Shown piece by piece: positions 12,521 to 25,000 of a stretch of 64,000 nucleotides of DNA. Numbering within the stretch: position 1 is the first letter of the stretch; every line of letters begins with the position of its first letter. The DNA lies in the NCBI RefSeq assembly GCF_018139145.2, contig NC_059480.1:15810428-15874427 (forward strand). The letters are read 5' to 3'. Made by a program: the position numbers and the translations under genes. This DNA is from Gymnogyps californianus. Its lineage: Eukaryota > Chordata > Aves > Accipitriformes > Cathartidae. The notes below the pieces were generated by a model. It saw nothing but the letters and a program-made list of their open reading frames with translations. It searched no databases and was not told the DNA's origin.

Positions 12521-13560
12521 GTTAGCAATAAAACACCTTTTCCATGACACTCTGAGCTAGAACATCAGAAAATTCATATCCTTAATGAAAGACAGGGAGA
12601 CTCCTTGTTGCAATGTGGAAGACGTAGTTCTCCAGGGACTTTCCCTCAATAAGAGAATGGGAGTATGAACCACAAGTTTGAAGCAGTGTGTTAGTAGGGA
12701 AAGGCAGCTGAATTTATTAAAAATATTCTTTGATTATTTTGGGTTAGTTGAACATGGCAGAACATTCTTATTTGGCCATGTATGATACTTTACTGCAGTG
12801 ACCCTGATGAGACTGTCTCAGTGTTGAAAATGCAGGGGTTTTTTTCTTGCGTAATGGGGGAAAAATATCCAAATTCTCAATGGTGGTAATGAAGGAAGCC
12901 TAGGGGCTTGTTGAGGAAGGATCTGTGGACCTGGTTCATAAGCAGATGATATCTCTCTGAGGCTGATATTGTTGCCCTCCTTTGGCATAAAGAAATAGTA
13001 GGAAGCTCAGCTTAAAACAGCACTAAGTCAGCACAGTATTTATGCCCGCTTCTAGCACTTATAATTCCTGGGGTTTAGGGGCTTTGATGAAATGGGACAT
13101 TTTCCGCTATTGACTCGGGTATGTAAACATCTCAGTGTATATATAGAGAGATTAGAGGATGCAGTTCTTAGTCTTAAATGAAGATTTTTGCAGAGTTAAG
13201 AGAAAGCTAGGTATCTAAGGTGTTCACTTTCTTCCTCCACCTGCCAGCATCCTGACCATCCTCGCAGGAGTACTGTGGTCCTTATAAACCAGAGTTCAGT
13301 GCCCTACCTGCAAAGCTTTTGACTGCCTCCAAGCATCAGCCTCCCCAAAGGAGTAACACTGACACAGAAGAGGAGTGCGCTTAGGACAGAGCGATGTCTT
13401 TGTTTGGGGTGGTGAGCATGGGGGTTGTGCTCTCAGAGGCATAACCAGCCTTCAAAGCTAGCCTTTGAATTGCCACTTCAAAAACAAGTTACCTGCTGGA
13501 AAATCAGGGAGTCCAGGGGAACAGTTACATAATGCAGACTTAAATGTGTATTTTTCCCAG

Positions 13561-13591
13561 AGATGGCTGTGAGCTGCTCAGCGATTTAGAG
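13561..13591 (+). other. Candidate 31-nt exon, unverified
   Basis: A pyrimidine stretch ending TTTTTCCCAG abuts the segment, and GTGAGT follows it directly, so both sites fit the U2 splice consensus well. The segment is open as one base plus ten codons (predicted DGCELLSDLE), and a GCATG RBFOX core lies at the donor's end. Length 31 is not a multiple of three. No protein is recognised. A chance pseudo-exon is at least as likely as a real one. Confidence 0.15.
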
Positions 13592-16311
13592 GTGAGTGCA
13601 TGTTCTTTAGGATGTGTCTTTCAGTAGGTAGGACCTGGGGTCCCAAGAAATTAACAGAAATGGAAGAATACAGAAGTATCTGTATGTAGGTGATACTGCT
13701 GTCTGTTATGGAAAAGGATATATCAAAATATAGTGTTTATTTCTGTAGCCTACACGTATAAGGATATACTTTGTAAAAAGACAATACAGCTTTCCTGGTC
13801 CCCCAGTTTTTATGAAGTGTAGCAATTTAGTAATTTGAAAGCCTAGACTTCCTCCATTCAGAAAATAACAGATATATCTGGGCGGTTTTGGTTTTTGCTT
13901 TTACTCTAAATTCAAACTGTTCACTCTCAGTAGTTCAGTGTCTCATGGTTGATGGCTCTGTATGGAAGATGGATATTCCTCAAAGATCTATGTGTAGTGT
14001 TCACAATATCAGCTGCTGTCTAATCTCTGCTCAGTATTGAAAAGCAACAAACAAATGGGAAGACATTTCTCAACACTTGAAGAAAAAGACTCAAGATAAG
14101 GACTGTTTTATAGTGTGTACTTTCTTCAAAAAGCAATGTATGCCAGAAGAAATGATTTATTAAGTTTGTGTAAATCTGTCCTGCTGGCTGGTTATCTTCA
14201 GGCATTGCACCCAGGTGACAGGCTGTTTCTTGTATAAGTCCAAAAAAAAAAAAAAACCCAACTGGTTGAGTGTTAAATTCCACCTGGAAACTAGTCAGAA
14301 GCTCAGGGTGGACATGAGTGTTATTGTAGTATATTCCCTGCATGAACTGTTGCTTGGTAAGTTGGCAGGACCATGGAGTATTAGTTTATGCCCTGGATGC
14401 TTGCTTTGTGGTGGTATCTTAAAACCAAAGGGTAGTGCTCCACTCTGAGTGTGGGTGGTGGTCCTTGCTCCATAGGGACAGATGAAAGCAAGCAGGTTTA
14501 TCCTGGGCTACAAACTGAGCTACCTGAGTCAGCGCAGAGCTCCAGGGTGCTCCTGCTGCTGCAGAACTAGTCATACATATGACATGGTCCCAAAGCTGGG
14601 GCAATCCACTTTTTTCCAGGCTTGTGCCTGCCTTTTCCCAGCCCAGAGTCTTGTGAAACAGTGGTCTGTACTTAGCTGCTGTGGAGGTGTATTGCACTGT
14701 GGCAGCCCCCTGTTGCTCGTGGGAGTACCTGGTTGGGAGCCTCTCCAGCAAAGGTTGGGGAGTGCAGAGGGAGGCTGGGATGCTGGTTGGGTTTTGGAGT
14801 TGTTAGCTCTTGGTTGGGTGAGAGAGCTGGATCCAGGGCCATGCTGTGGAGGGCTTGCCTCCTCCCAGATCTGCAGTCATGGTGAGACAAACTGTGGCTG
14901 CTGTGCAGAGCAGTGGGAGAAAAGCTATCAAAAGCGTCAGCTGTGATATCTGCTGTGGTACAATGGAGTCCTGCTTCCATTGCTGTCTTGCCTTATGCCA
15001 GCGCTACTTCTGGAAAACTATTTAACCATGCAGGGACTGACTTAATCTCCTGCCCCATGTGAATGACAAAAGAGGGTGCCAGCACTCCCAACCACTGGGC
15101 ACCAGCGTTAGATTAGTTTGCCTTTGCACTTCATCCTTGTGCTTATTTTTGAACATGAAACACTACGTATAGCTATTTATAGATTTGCCAGGCCTTTTCT
15201 GAAGCTCAACCAGCAAGACATTAATGGATGTTTCTGTCATCAAGAAATCCCTTCCTCTGTTGGTTACTTGGATTTATTGATTTCTTTTGAACCACTGCTT
15301 ATTAGCATATTACATGGAAGGATTATATTGAGAAGTATCTGATATAGAGGTTCTCTCCTTTCAGTCTTTGCGTAGTCGTTTGAGGAAACAAGCATGACAA
15401 CCCCAACCTTGACTCATCTTTAGGCCATCCTGCTTGCTACTGTGCCAGGCATAGCAGGGATGCCCAGTGGGATGGGGACACAGACATTTGGTATCCCTAT
15501 CTGTCCAGTCCAAGACAGTTCCTTCCCAAATCCAGCTTTATCAAGGTGTGGGAACAGCTTCGCTTGTTTGGGGAGAGCCAGAGCCCTTTGGATGTTCCAG
15601 AGGGACCTGAAAGTTACTGACCAAAACCAAGCTGACTTGAGGGTTGTAACCAGTTGAAGGGACATTTCCTTTTAGTGAGAACCTGCAGCCCCTCACAGGG
15701 CAGCAGTGCTCATAAGGTCTCTGTGCATGTGCCTTTCCTTCTCTATCTCTGCTTAAGAGAAGAAAAACCCCGGCAGATGCATCTGAGTGTCCTGGGGCGT
15801 TTCCAGTGAGCTGTTGTTAAAAAGTACTTGGGTTTGAATGCACAGAGAAGAGGGGTCAAGGTTTGGTTACAAGGGGCAGGAATTACTGCATTTTTTTATT
15901 GCAGGGATTTGAGGGTGAGAAGGTCAAGCAGATGAGATTTAATGGCACACAAGTCACTGCAGTTAATGGTAGGCTGGACAAATTAAAAAAAAAAAAAACA
16001 AACATGTATTTGCTGTGCAGCTTGAGCAGCTCATGAGTTGCTCTCGGATGCATTTGGCCAGCAGAGTTCTAGCAATGACTTTCTATCCGTTCTTGAGGTA
16101 ACTAGACAAAGAACAGGGTCAAATCCCTACCCTGAGTTTGTATTGCCTGTAAGTCTTGTATGCACACATCTCGAACCCTTCTCAGGTGCCTTAGAGGAGC
16201 TAAATGAATAATGTACAGCCTTGACGAGCATGGCGCTAATTATTTAGGAATAACCTTTGCTAAGGCAAATATATTTTAAGTAGAGTCTCAAATATATGCC
16301 TGAGCAAGCAA

Positions 16312-16316
16312 CTTGC
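16312..16316. repeat. Target-site duplication, left copy
   Basis: CTTGC directly before the LTR is repeated at 16,915-16,919 directly after it. A 5-bp duplication is characteristic of ERVL-type (class III) retroviral integration. Confidence 0.85.
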
Positions 16317-16444
16317 TGTCATGGTTTAACCCCAGCCGGCAACTAAGCACCACACAGCCACTCTCACTCACTCTTCCCTGGTGGGATGGGGGAGAGAATC
16401 AGAAGGGTAAAAGTGAGAAAACTTGTGGGTTGAGATAAAGACAG

Positions 16445-16450
16445 TTTAAT
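16445..16450 (-). promoter_or_regulatory. LTR poly(A) signal
   Basis: TTTAAT on the plus strand is ATTAAA on the minus strand. It lies roughly 190 bp downstream of the LTR TATA box in the LTR's own orientation, the expected place near the R/U5 boundary. Confidence 0.7.
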
Positions 16451-16631
16451 AGGTAAAGCAAAAGCCACACACACAAGCAAAGCAAAACAAGGAATTCATT
16501 CACCACTTCCCATCAGCAGGCAGGTGTTCAGCCATCTCCAGGAACGCAGGGCTCCGTCATGTGTTATGGTTACTTGGGAAGACAAAAGCCTTAACTCCGA
16601 ACGTCCTCCCCTTCCTTCTCCTTCCCCCAGC

Positions 16632-16637
16632 TTTATA
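16632..16637 (-). promoter_or_regulatory. LTR TATA box
   Basis: The minus strand reads GCATATAAAGC here, a good TATA box about 280 bp from the U3 end of the LTR. Initiation would be expected about 25-30 bp further on, near 16,605. The purine-rich GGGGGAAGGAGAAGG stretch follows it. Whether the promoter is active today is not shown. Confidence 0.7.
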
Positions 16638-16914
16638 TGCTGAGCATGACATCATATGGTATGGAATATTCCTTTGGTCAGTTGGGGTCAGCTGTCCCAG
16701 CTGTGCCCCCTCCCAACTTCTTGTGCACCCCCAGCCTACTCACTGGTGGGGTGGGGTGAGGAGCAGAAAAGGCCTTGACTCTGTGTAAGCACTGCTCAGC
16801 AATAACGAAAACATCCCTTGTGTCATCAACACTGTTTTCAGCACAAATCCAAAACATAGTCCCATTCTAGCTACTATGAAGAAAATTAACTCTATCCCAG
16901 CCAAAACCAGCACA

Positions 16915-16919
16915 CTTGC
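16915..16919. repeat. Target-site duplication, right copy
   Basis: CTTGC matches the copy at 16,312-16,316 exactly. Confidence 0.85.
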
Positions 16920-19759
16920 CTAAGATACCCTGATGGGCAGGTGCTTAGCTCCAGTAATTCTTTTGTGTGGATATGATGAGACTGCTTAGGTCTGCTGCAA
17001 TACACAGTAGGGTACGGCCAAAGAAATTACAAAATCATCGTTTGTCCTACAGAATATGGATCTGTGAAAGCCTGTTTTCTAGCTAGGCACTCTGGAGAAG
17101 TTTTAATGTGGATCTGAACACTGTCTTGGCATTGTGTATGTGTTTATGCTTTTGCACCCCACAGACTCTTATTTGCCAAATAAATGAGTGTCCCACAGGT
17201 GACTCTTTGGGAAGTGAAGTCATCCCTGAGTGGTCAAAACCAGCCAAAGATGCCCTGAAATAGGAGAAATCTGTCCTCATCGTTCTTGGATGCTTCTTAG
17301 TTTCTTCTCCTCAAACCTTGTTTTGTGTTCTTCTGGAAAGTCCCAGGGACTAGTGTACAGCATTATTGATGGTGACAGCTTGGCTCTTTTCAGAAGGGAA
17401 AATAATATTTTAATTGATTTGTTAATTGCAGATCAGGGTCAGACACTGTCTGCGGAAAAGTAATTGGCTTATCTTGATCTGATTCCATGTTGGACAAGTG
17501 TCTCTGTTCCAGCATTCATTAGTTGCTGGTACCACTGTGCTACACAATGAGATAGTGGCTTTGAGGAATGAAACAAGCTGGGAGGGATGCATGGGCAGTG
17601 CCTATTGCTGATGGAGTACATGCTACTTGCCCTGGTGAGAGGGGATGGACTTCAGTCTCGGGTGGCTGCTGCTCAGACAGGCTTTGCCAGCACAGGATTC
17701 ACACGTTTCCAAGGTGCTGTTTAGAGGAGTTTCATTACCAGGGATAGGTGTTGCTAAGCCTGTGCAGCTCTGATTTAAACAGCTGATGTTAGGACAGGCG
17801 GTCACCACATAGCTGTAGAGATTAATATAGGCGGGGGATGGGGAAAGGTGATCAGCTGATTCCCTGGTTTGAACTCCCAAAATAAGCCTGAAATCTATTT
17901 TATTCTGCTCTGAAAGAATATTCTCCTTGCCTGGGAATTAACATGGTTGTGGTGCTATTCCAGCACCTTAAGTGGGATTGAGGCTGTGATGTTCTGTGCC
18001 CTGGAGAGTCACTGCCTCAGAAATCTGCTGGGGCTCTGCAGTTGTCACTTCCACATTGTATCGCCATCCTCGGCCTCATCAGTGTTTCAGTTAGAAGCAG
18101 CAGGGGCTTTTGATCGTAAACCATTTTACCTTCAGGACAGCATGAAGGAAAGTGCGTTATGCTTTGCTTGGAGGCGGGGAGGGAGAGGACCGTGGCTTCG
18201 TGCGTGTGTATTTTTGCAGCACACTGAGCCCAAACCTTCTAACTTAATGGGACAGATTTGCAAATTCACACCTGCAAATTCTGCCTTCCCAGGGTTTTTG
18301 TGTGCAAGCTCTTTATTCATGCCCCAGAGAGCAGCCTGCACCTGCTTCATCTCGCATGTGAGACAGGCAGCTCAGATCAATTGACAGTTCGCTCTCTGGT
18401 AATAAATGCCTCATCCTGCAGCACTGACCCCCTTTAGGGGGTAGTGAGGCTTGCCCAGGTGAGCAAGGGCCAGAAACACAGCCCTGCCCATCCATACTGC
18501 AAATACTGTCACAGCACAAGTGCATTAGGATATGTATAAAGCACTGCTGCTGTCTAAGCCTACAGATCTCCAAGGTGTCAAGAAAAGCTTTTTCTTGCTG
18601 GTGCATGCATGTAAAACATCAAGGAGCTGTAGTACACAGCTGCCCGTAAGTCTGGCCTTCCTTTCTGCTTCTTCCTAACAGTGGTTCGTGCATTGCATTT
18701 TTCCCGAGACGGGAAGCTCATGCTCCCATAACCATGGAAACATGGTTTGTCTTCCCTAATAGTTTCAGCTGTACTCAACATCTGTCTCCCTGAGAGAAGG
18801 AAGGCTGCAAGCTACAGGTCAGTTGTGTGCACCTCTGGGGATGCTAAAACCCTTGAGCACCTCCAACAGGCTACTGGCCCACCAGAACGAAGCAGCAATG
18901 CTGAGATAATGCTTGAGGGGCTTATAAAAGATATGCCAGGCAGGAGGGGAAAGTAGGGAGTGAAGGAAGGCTCTCCTGAGGCAGGAAGGTGTTATGAAGC
19001 TGAATAAGAAAATGCTGCATTTTGGTTGTCTGGCTCTGCATGTGTTGGCTTGACATGCTGGGCGTGTGGAGCTTTCTGTTGTGAGTTTAATGCTTTAAAA
19101 AAGCCATTTTCCATTTTAAGTTAGCAACCCTTTAAACAGCTTGTAGCAGAGAAGGAAATCTGGGTATAAGCTGGTGAGCATAAAATAAGTTTTGAGATGT
19201 ATAAGTGCCTCTCTTTGGTAACTGCATGTCTCCATACAGCCTCTCAGTTATTGGAAGAATGATTGCTGACATATGTGTCTTATGGCTCTAATTTGGTGCT
19301 AGCAGTGTTGCCAGACTGGTTAACATAGGGAAAATTGGGGAGAAGTGTTTTGAAAAGAGGCTTAAAAATTAATTCAAGAGGGTTTGTTCTGCTGCATTTC
19401 TGCATAGACATGCATGCATCTCCTATGGACTGCAATTTAAACTTGCCTCTTCAACTTTGAACGCTAGATGTGTCAAATAAAAGCTAAGCACAGTTACAGC
19501 CTTGGACTCCAGGCTTCCAGGAGAAGCCCTGCAGACTGCCAGCCTCTCAGAAAGGCATCGCAGGAGCTGGCAAAGCTGTGCTCCTTTCCTGATGTGCAGA
19601 GTTCTGTGTCTGTGTTAAATGCAGGAGCAGGCCTGGTACAAGCTTTTGGAAACGTGCGGGGAAGTACGTTCCTGCACCAGGGAGGTGTTTGGTGCAGTGA
19701 CCTGTGCCAGGGCACTCTGTAAACCGGAGGCAGAAGCAGAAATAGAATCAACCTTGTCC
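16920..19759. other. Non-coding sequence, no gene recognised
   Basis: Unique sequence. The 145-codon open stretch on the plus strand at 17,947-18,384 overlaps minus-strand open frames and has no domain. A compact C5/G5 hairpin at 18,422-18,446 is listed separately. No repeats are recognised. Confidence 0.55.
18422..18446. other. Small GC-rich hairpin
   Basis: CACT-g-ACCCCC, loop TTTA, then GGGGGTAGTG: a 10-bp stem with one bulged G and a 4-nt loop. In a bacterium it would look like a terminator stem. Here there is no gene context, and no role is inferred. Confidence 0.4.
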
Positions 19760-19895
19760 ACTGTCAAGTCACAACCTCAGTGTGTCCATCTGTGAAATGG
19801 AGGTGATAATATTTCACTGTGGATGCTTTAAGGCTTAGTTAGTGTTTATGAAATGTTCTGAACTTTTGGATGGTACCTGCTGTAGAAGGCACTTA
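19760..19895 (-). repeat. MIR-type SINE fragment
   Basis: On the plus strand, CCTCAGTGTGTCCATCTGTG is followed by AAATGGAGGTGATAATA, then TGTTCTGAACTTTTGG and GTAGAAGGCACTTATAATG. This is the reverse complement of MIR ('CCTCAGTTTCCTCATCTGTAAAATGGGGATAATA ... GTGCCTGGCACATAGTAAG') in the correct order over about 130 bp. Diverged but long, hence the moderate confidence. Confidence 0.65.
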
Positions 19896-21984
19896 TAATG
19901 GTCCCCAAACATCTTTGTTGACACAGCAGGCACACAAAAACACTGGCATCTTCCTAGCATACAGTATACAGAGATGCTGGAATTGCTTACAAGTTAAAAT
20001 CAGATGTTTCTAAAACAAACTTATAATATTAATCTGACAGCTATCACCTGGAGGTGTCATGATCATGAAGAAAAGGAAAATAGTAGCAGGTAAAATCTGG
20101 TAAAATCCAGGGTTGAGGCCAGTGCCTGAACAATAAAAGCCGTTTGGGAAATGCTTCATACCTCTGCTTAATATAGCTGTTGATGTTCTACATCTGAGCA
20201 CAGAGCCACCGGTCTGTGTGATGGGTCCACGTTTCTTCATGGACATGACAAGCATAAGTCTCTGCTTTTTCCATAGCAGCCTGGTAGGAGGGTTTTCAGG
20301 CTAGTTGCTGCAGTGTTAGAAGATTGGACCAGATCAGGGAGCCAGTACTCCAAACTCGCCCTCTCAGTAGGGACTCTGGCCAGCACAGCCGTGCAAGATG
20401 TAGCCTTGTAATAACAATATGCTTCACAGAAACAATTTTTAGTTTTCTGGCTCCTTGAGTGTTTGGTGAGCAGAGAAACAAATGCCTGTGTCTTGTCTGC
20501 AAAATCCAGGTAAAGATCCTGCCTGTGTGTATCCACATACACAGCAACTGCTGTAGGTTATTTTACTGGCAGTTAGAAATCAATGTTTTTTCCCCACAGT
20601 TTTTTGGTATTATAGATGCTTTTCCACTCGTTTTCACAGAGTGAAATGATCTTTGATCAGGATACCTGGATCCCTATCTGTTCAGAGTACTAGTCTCTAT
20701 TTCCAACCTGGACCTGAGGAACCTTTTCCTCAAGTAAATTTAATCAAGATTGCTCCTTCTAATTAAGCTTCAATTAAAAGACATTTATGATCAAACCCCC
20801 TTTTTTTTTTTAATGCAAGAACCAGCTGGGAGCACTTTTTCCCTGCAGAAGCTCCCGGGAGCCAGCAGTTCCAGCTGTTGGCTGTGTCAGATGTCAGAAG
20901 TGCACCAGAAGTACACTGAGCTGTTTCAATGCTCGACACCACCATTGGAAGGTACCTGGAATTACTCCAGGTTTGTAGTTATTTTGTCCTCTTCTAACAG
21001 GGATTTCTCTGTAGTACCAAACAGCAGCTCTATTTGTCCAGTGACTATGGACTAGAATATACATACTCTGTGCATTTTTTTATACATATGTGTTTATGTA
21101 TATACACACATGCTTATTAACTTGACTACAACAGCAGCCATTTACCACACTGTCTATGCAACCGATGGGATGCAGTGATGGCATATGTTACCTGAACTAT
21201 CTCTGGTAGCAAATTAGCTTAATTAGAGCAATATTGCAAATAGTGCCTTTTTTGCTCTAAGCTGACTCTGGCATTTATAAAATAACACAAGTAAGTTCAA
21301 AGCTGATCTCTGTATCAACACTTCAGAGTTGAGACTGCAGCTCTAACAATATTCAGTTGATCTAGCATAGACATTGGGGGTGTATGTGAGAGAAATAACT
21401 CCACCTGGAAGTAGACACAAAGTTGGACCTTCTCTGAGTTGTGCTAGAAAATATCTATTCTTCTGTCTGTACTTAAGTAAAGATTTGTACAATGACTTTG
21501 AGTTGGGTCTTAACAATGGAGATGAGATAATGAGTGGAAGCACATTCATGATGAACAAGTCAGCATCGGGAACTGGGCAGGTGATTCTTGTAGATCCATT
21601 GATTTGGAGTTGCCAGGGGTGACTTTGGTTTGCTGGGGCTAGTGATAGGTGCTGGTTCTGTCTGCTGAACTGTATTTTCCTGGTGACCTGTTTCTTGCCA
21701 ACCCAAGTCTGTTTATGGGTCAAATGGTGAGTGAGTGACTACTGTTTGGGCTACGTTTGTGGAGCTGAGGACCCCAAATGAATGTGAATGCGGAAGTGAC
21801 AAACCATCCCGTAGCTGCTGAGGAGAATATCTGATGATGACTGCAGCTGTGGTGCAGGCTCCACTTACTGTTAATATTTTTGCATCAATAAGATAGGTCT
21901 GTAAAGAAGTTATAGTCAAGGGTCAAGTTCAGCAGGTTGGCAACTGAGCAGGGAAGGAGAACAAGCTGCTGGGGTGGCTTCAGG
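19896..21984. other. Non-coding sequence, no gene recognised
   Basis: Unique sequence with a T-rich run at 20,808-20,819 and an alternating AT/GT stretch near 21,085-21,115. The candidate exon at 20,849-20,951 is listed separately. The minus-strand open stretch at 21,343-21,723 (126 codons) is not recognised. Confidence 0.5.
20849..20951 (+). other. Candidate 103-nt exon, unverified
   Basis: The acceptor is good (CACTTTTTCCCTGCAG). The donor (GAAG|GTACCT) is weak at positions +4 and +5. The interval is open as 34 codons plus one base, with a peptide that includes a Cys/His-containing stretch (SCWLCQMSEVHQKY) that I cannot assign to any family. It lies inside a longer open frame (20,750-21,055), so openness alone is not evidence of an exon. 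Confidence 0.15.
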
Positions 21985-22060
21985 ACACCCTGGTAATAAT
22001 CTTGGTTTTCCACTTTTTTGTTTTGTGACCTTAGTCAAGTCTTGTCCCTTTACTATGCTT
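21985..22060 (-). repeat. Possible MIR-type SINE fragment
   Basis: GTTTTGTGACCTTAGTCAAG followed by TCTTGTCCCTTTACTATGC fits the reverse complement of the MIR 3' core ('GTGTGACCTTGGGCAAGTCACTTAACCTCT'). Only this core is recognisable. Confidence 0.45.
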
Positions 22061-25000
22061 TTGATGTGCAGTCAGGTTTTTTTTTGATTTACCTGTTGAG
22101 CCTGCAAATGCTTGACAGGCACTATCCCTTTTTTGTGTCTGTGTATGATACTTAGTGCTTTCAGTCCAGGTTCCAGTCATTCCTTCAGGGTATTACTGAG
22201 CTGGAAATGATGGAGTAGCAGTTATGAAATATAAAGGAGCTGAATGTGACCACCTAGGGAAAGCATCCCCCCCTTCAGGGGACATTGTCTTTAGAGAGTC
22301 TGTTAATGGTTTACATGTTTCTGTAATGTCTAGTAACAAGCTCTCTAAAGCTGAGGGAAATCTGGAGACAGTGGGTTGATCTCAGTAATGCATGAAAGAA
22401 GGGAGCATAGAAAACAATGAAGAACTGGGCAAAGCTGGACACCTTTAGCTTCCAGAACTGGTGCAAGGCTCAGACCTCTTCACTCCAGTAGCCTGAGCAC
22501 AGGTAGAGGTGGCTGTGGCTCATTCAAAGCAGCTCTAAGCAGTAGTGGTTTGTAAAGCTCCGCATGTGGCTCAGCTCCTCCTTGCAGATGTGCTGCCTCC
22601 CTTCAGTTCCTTTAGAGCTGCAGCACACAATTATGCTGTGGCAGCCTGAACTCACTGGTCAAATATTATTGGCTATCTTGAATTACTGCCTCTTAAATAA
22701 TACTAAGAATTTATGGTATAGTTACAGATGCTAAAGCAGGCGTGTCACGTCTGAGCCTAAAGCATGCAGATAAGAGCCACATGCTGAAGGGTGTAAACTT
22801 GATATTGTCCACTTTAGAGAGTGAGGACTGCAGAGAGCTAAGCAGGTATGTAGCTTTACTTGTGCAAAAGTTAGCGCTGATCTCAAGCTAATGGGATCAA
22901 AACACAGCTTTTCTTAAATATGTATGATCCAGAGATGCTACACTATGCTCTGTAGTGCAGGTTAAACCAGATTACTGCAGTGGCTTCTTTTGGACTCTCA
23001 AGCTAAGAAGTGACTATGGGTTGGTTTTTGGTGTGTCATAGGCTTTCCTGCTAGAGGAGGATGTGTGCAGGTACTTACTATGTTAAAGGAGCATCCTTGA
23101 GTTGCCAGGAGACCTTTAGCTGGATTAATGATCTGGCTTTTCAAATGATAATCCCGTCTTAATTTCAAAAGATCCAGTAACAGACATCTTAGCTTGTACA
23201 ACACATAAGGCAAGGAGAAAAATGTGAGAGCTTCGCTACTTTTGCTCTCGGTTCCCCCAGAGTTTGGAGCTCAGCTGGGTCTAAAGCTGCACCTCTCCCA
23301 GGACTGAGATGCAACTGATGGGCTGGTTGCCGCTGGCAGGGGTGCATGGCTCCTGGCTCCTGCAGCATGGTAAGGTCGCATGTGACATAGGGCCTGTGCT
23401 GAGCAGATGCCAAAAAAAGCTGCTTCTCTGAGCAGAGGAAGTCAGGGAGTGAACCAAATGGATCTCAGTTGCAGTGCCAAACTTTTGGCTGTTCTGAGGT
23501 TTGAATTTTGGGTTTGGTTCCAAATGTAGAGATGCTTTTTTAGGAAGCAAGTCTGAAAAGTCTGAACTACCCTGTTTTTAGAGCTACCATGCCTGTCTCC
23601 ATAGACTTACTTCTGTCATTGCTGCCCTGTGTGACCTGGGTGAGAAAATGTACAATGAAAAGGTGGCAAGGTATGGGCAGGATTTTCTAGTGGTTGGGGA
23701 CTGTAGTGCCTCTTTTTGAAATGAAGTTGAAGATGCTTTGAAAGGTAACAGATCTGATAAATGATTGCACACTATTTTAAATGCAATTAAAAGTCATATG
23801 AAGAGTCTCAATTTAAGGCATCCTCAATCATCAGTCACTTCTGGAAAGTAAGTAACGTTTCATCTCGTTAGCAGTGCATACAGAGCTAGACCTGTGTAAC
23901 TGAGTCTGGAAAAGGGCCTGATAAAAATCTGTATCACTCCCTCCCCAAATCCAAAAAGGCCAGAAAAATGTCTCTAATTAAAAGATTCCTCAGCTGGCCG
24001 GTTGCTTGTGCGTTCTTTAAAATAATAGATTCTTTCCATCTCTTCCTCTGACAGATGTCACTACATGCTGTCAGTACCTTCCTTGCTTTACTCTCGAAGA
24101 TGCTTAATATTGGAGAACTAAAATGCTATTTTCCTGTTTGAGAAGCCTCCTACAGCAGCTGAAGTTAATAAAAGTGAAGAGGATGTAAACCTAAGCCCAT
24201 AGAGCTTCCACAGCTGGATAGAAGCTTAGAGTCCATGAATTTTGAAGTATATTTTGTCCATGTGTTTTGAGCTTCTAATAGTTATGTGGTACAAAGTGAA
24301 ACAGACCCTGAAAGCCCTGGATTTCCATGGTTAGTGGGGAGGCTTCTGCTCAGACCAGCACCTAGAGGTGACAAGCAGGAAGGACATCTGTTTCATGTTC
24401 TGTCCAGCCCAGTGGGATGTGATAGTGTTGCAGACCTGCATGGATCTCAGAGTCAGTAGAGGACAGAGTGGGCTCCAGACTGCAGCCCTGCTGATTCAGA
24501 CTCGTGTGTGTTTAATTGGAGTCATTTCTTCAGGCCAGGTCAGGACTAGGAGCTGGTGGTTCCTCCAAAATAGAGGGAAAAGGATCAGCTCCAGCTGATC
24601 CAGCACAGCCTTCCTCTTCCATGAAGAGCTGAGGGTTGTGCTGTTTCAGATGACTAACAGGCTCACATGGACTGATTGCAGAAGCCGAAGCTCATGTGAG
24701 CATCCAGTGAGGATGCTCCAGTTTTGTTTTAGTTATTTATGTCTGCTGGTGCTTTGGAAATGTCTTTGTGGGTCTCAGCTACTATGGAGCCTTATCAAGG
24801 AGACAGATTTAAGCCTAAAAATTCAAGAGCTCTAGAGACGGAAGTCACCCTCTAAGGGAAATGCAGTTTTCCTCAGCTTAAAATAACTTTATTTATAATG
24901 TCCTTTACTCTCCAAGGTCTCTTTCAAGGCTCTACCTGGGTTGCATTTTGACTCGTGCAGAGCAAAGCTCCTGTGAGGAAGGAGGGACAGGAAATTCAGG

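Larger units (their letters stand above)
12521..16316. other. Non-coding sequence, no gene recognised
   Basis: Unique sequence with A15 (14,242-14,256) and A14 (15,985-15,998) runs. Overlapping open frames on both strands at 14,419-14,980 are antisense to each other and not protein-like. The 31-nt candidate exon at 13,561-13,591 is listed separately. The last 100 bp before the LTR (16,200-16,300) is AT-rich with a TAATTATTTA word. Confidence 0.55.
16317..16914 (-). mobile_element. Solo LTR, ERVL-type endogenous retrovirus
   Basis: A complete 598-bp LTR on the minus strand. The plus strand starts TGTCATGG and ends CCAGCACA, so both strands show TG...CA termini. It is bounded by a perfect 5-bp duplication (CTTGC), which points to a class III/ERVL-type element. 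On the minus strand the order is U3, TATA box, R with an ATTAAA poly(A) signal, then U5. No internal viral sequence, primer-binding site or second LTR is adjacent, so the provirus has been reduced by LTR-LTR recombination to a solo LTR. The sequence belongs to a high-copy LTR group I recognise from neoavian birds, with its conserved 'GGTTTAACCCCAGCCGGCAAC' type end (U5 side). The exact subfamily name was not determined. Confidence 0.93.

Noticed and set aside
23609..23638. Short segment between TCTCCATAG and a GTGAGA donor
   Set aside because: Only moderate sites and no further support. Used as a reminder of how often such pairs arise by chance.
24582..24601. 9-bp inverted repeat with 2-bp centre
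   Set aside because: A few arms of this size with short loops are expected by chance.
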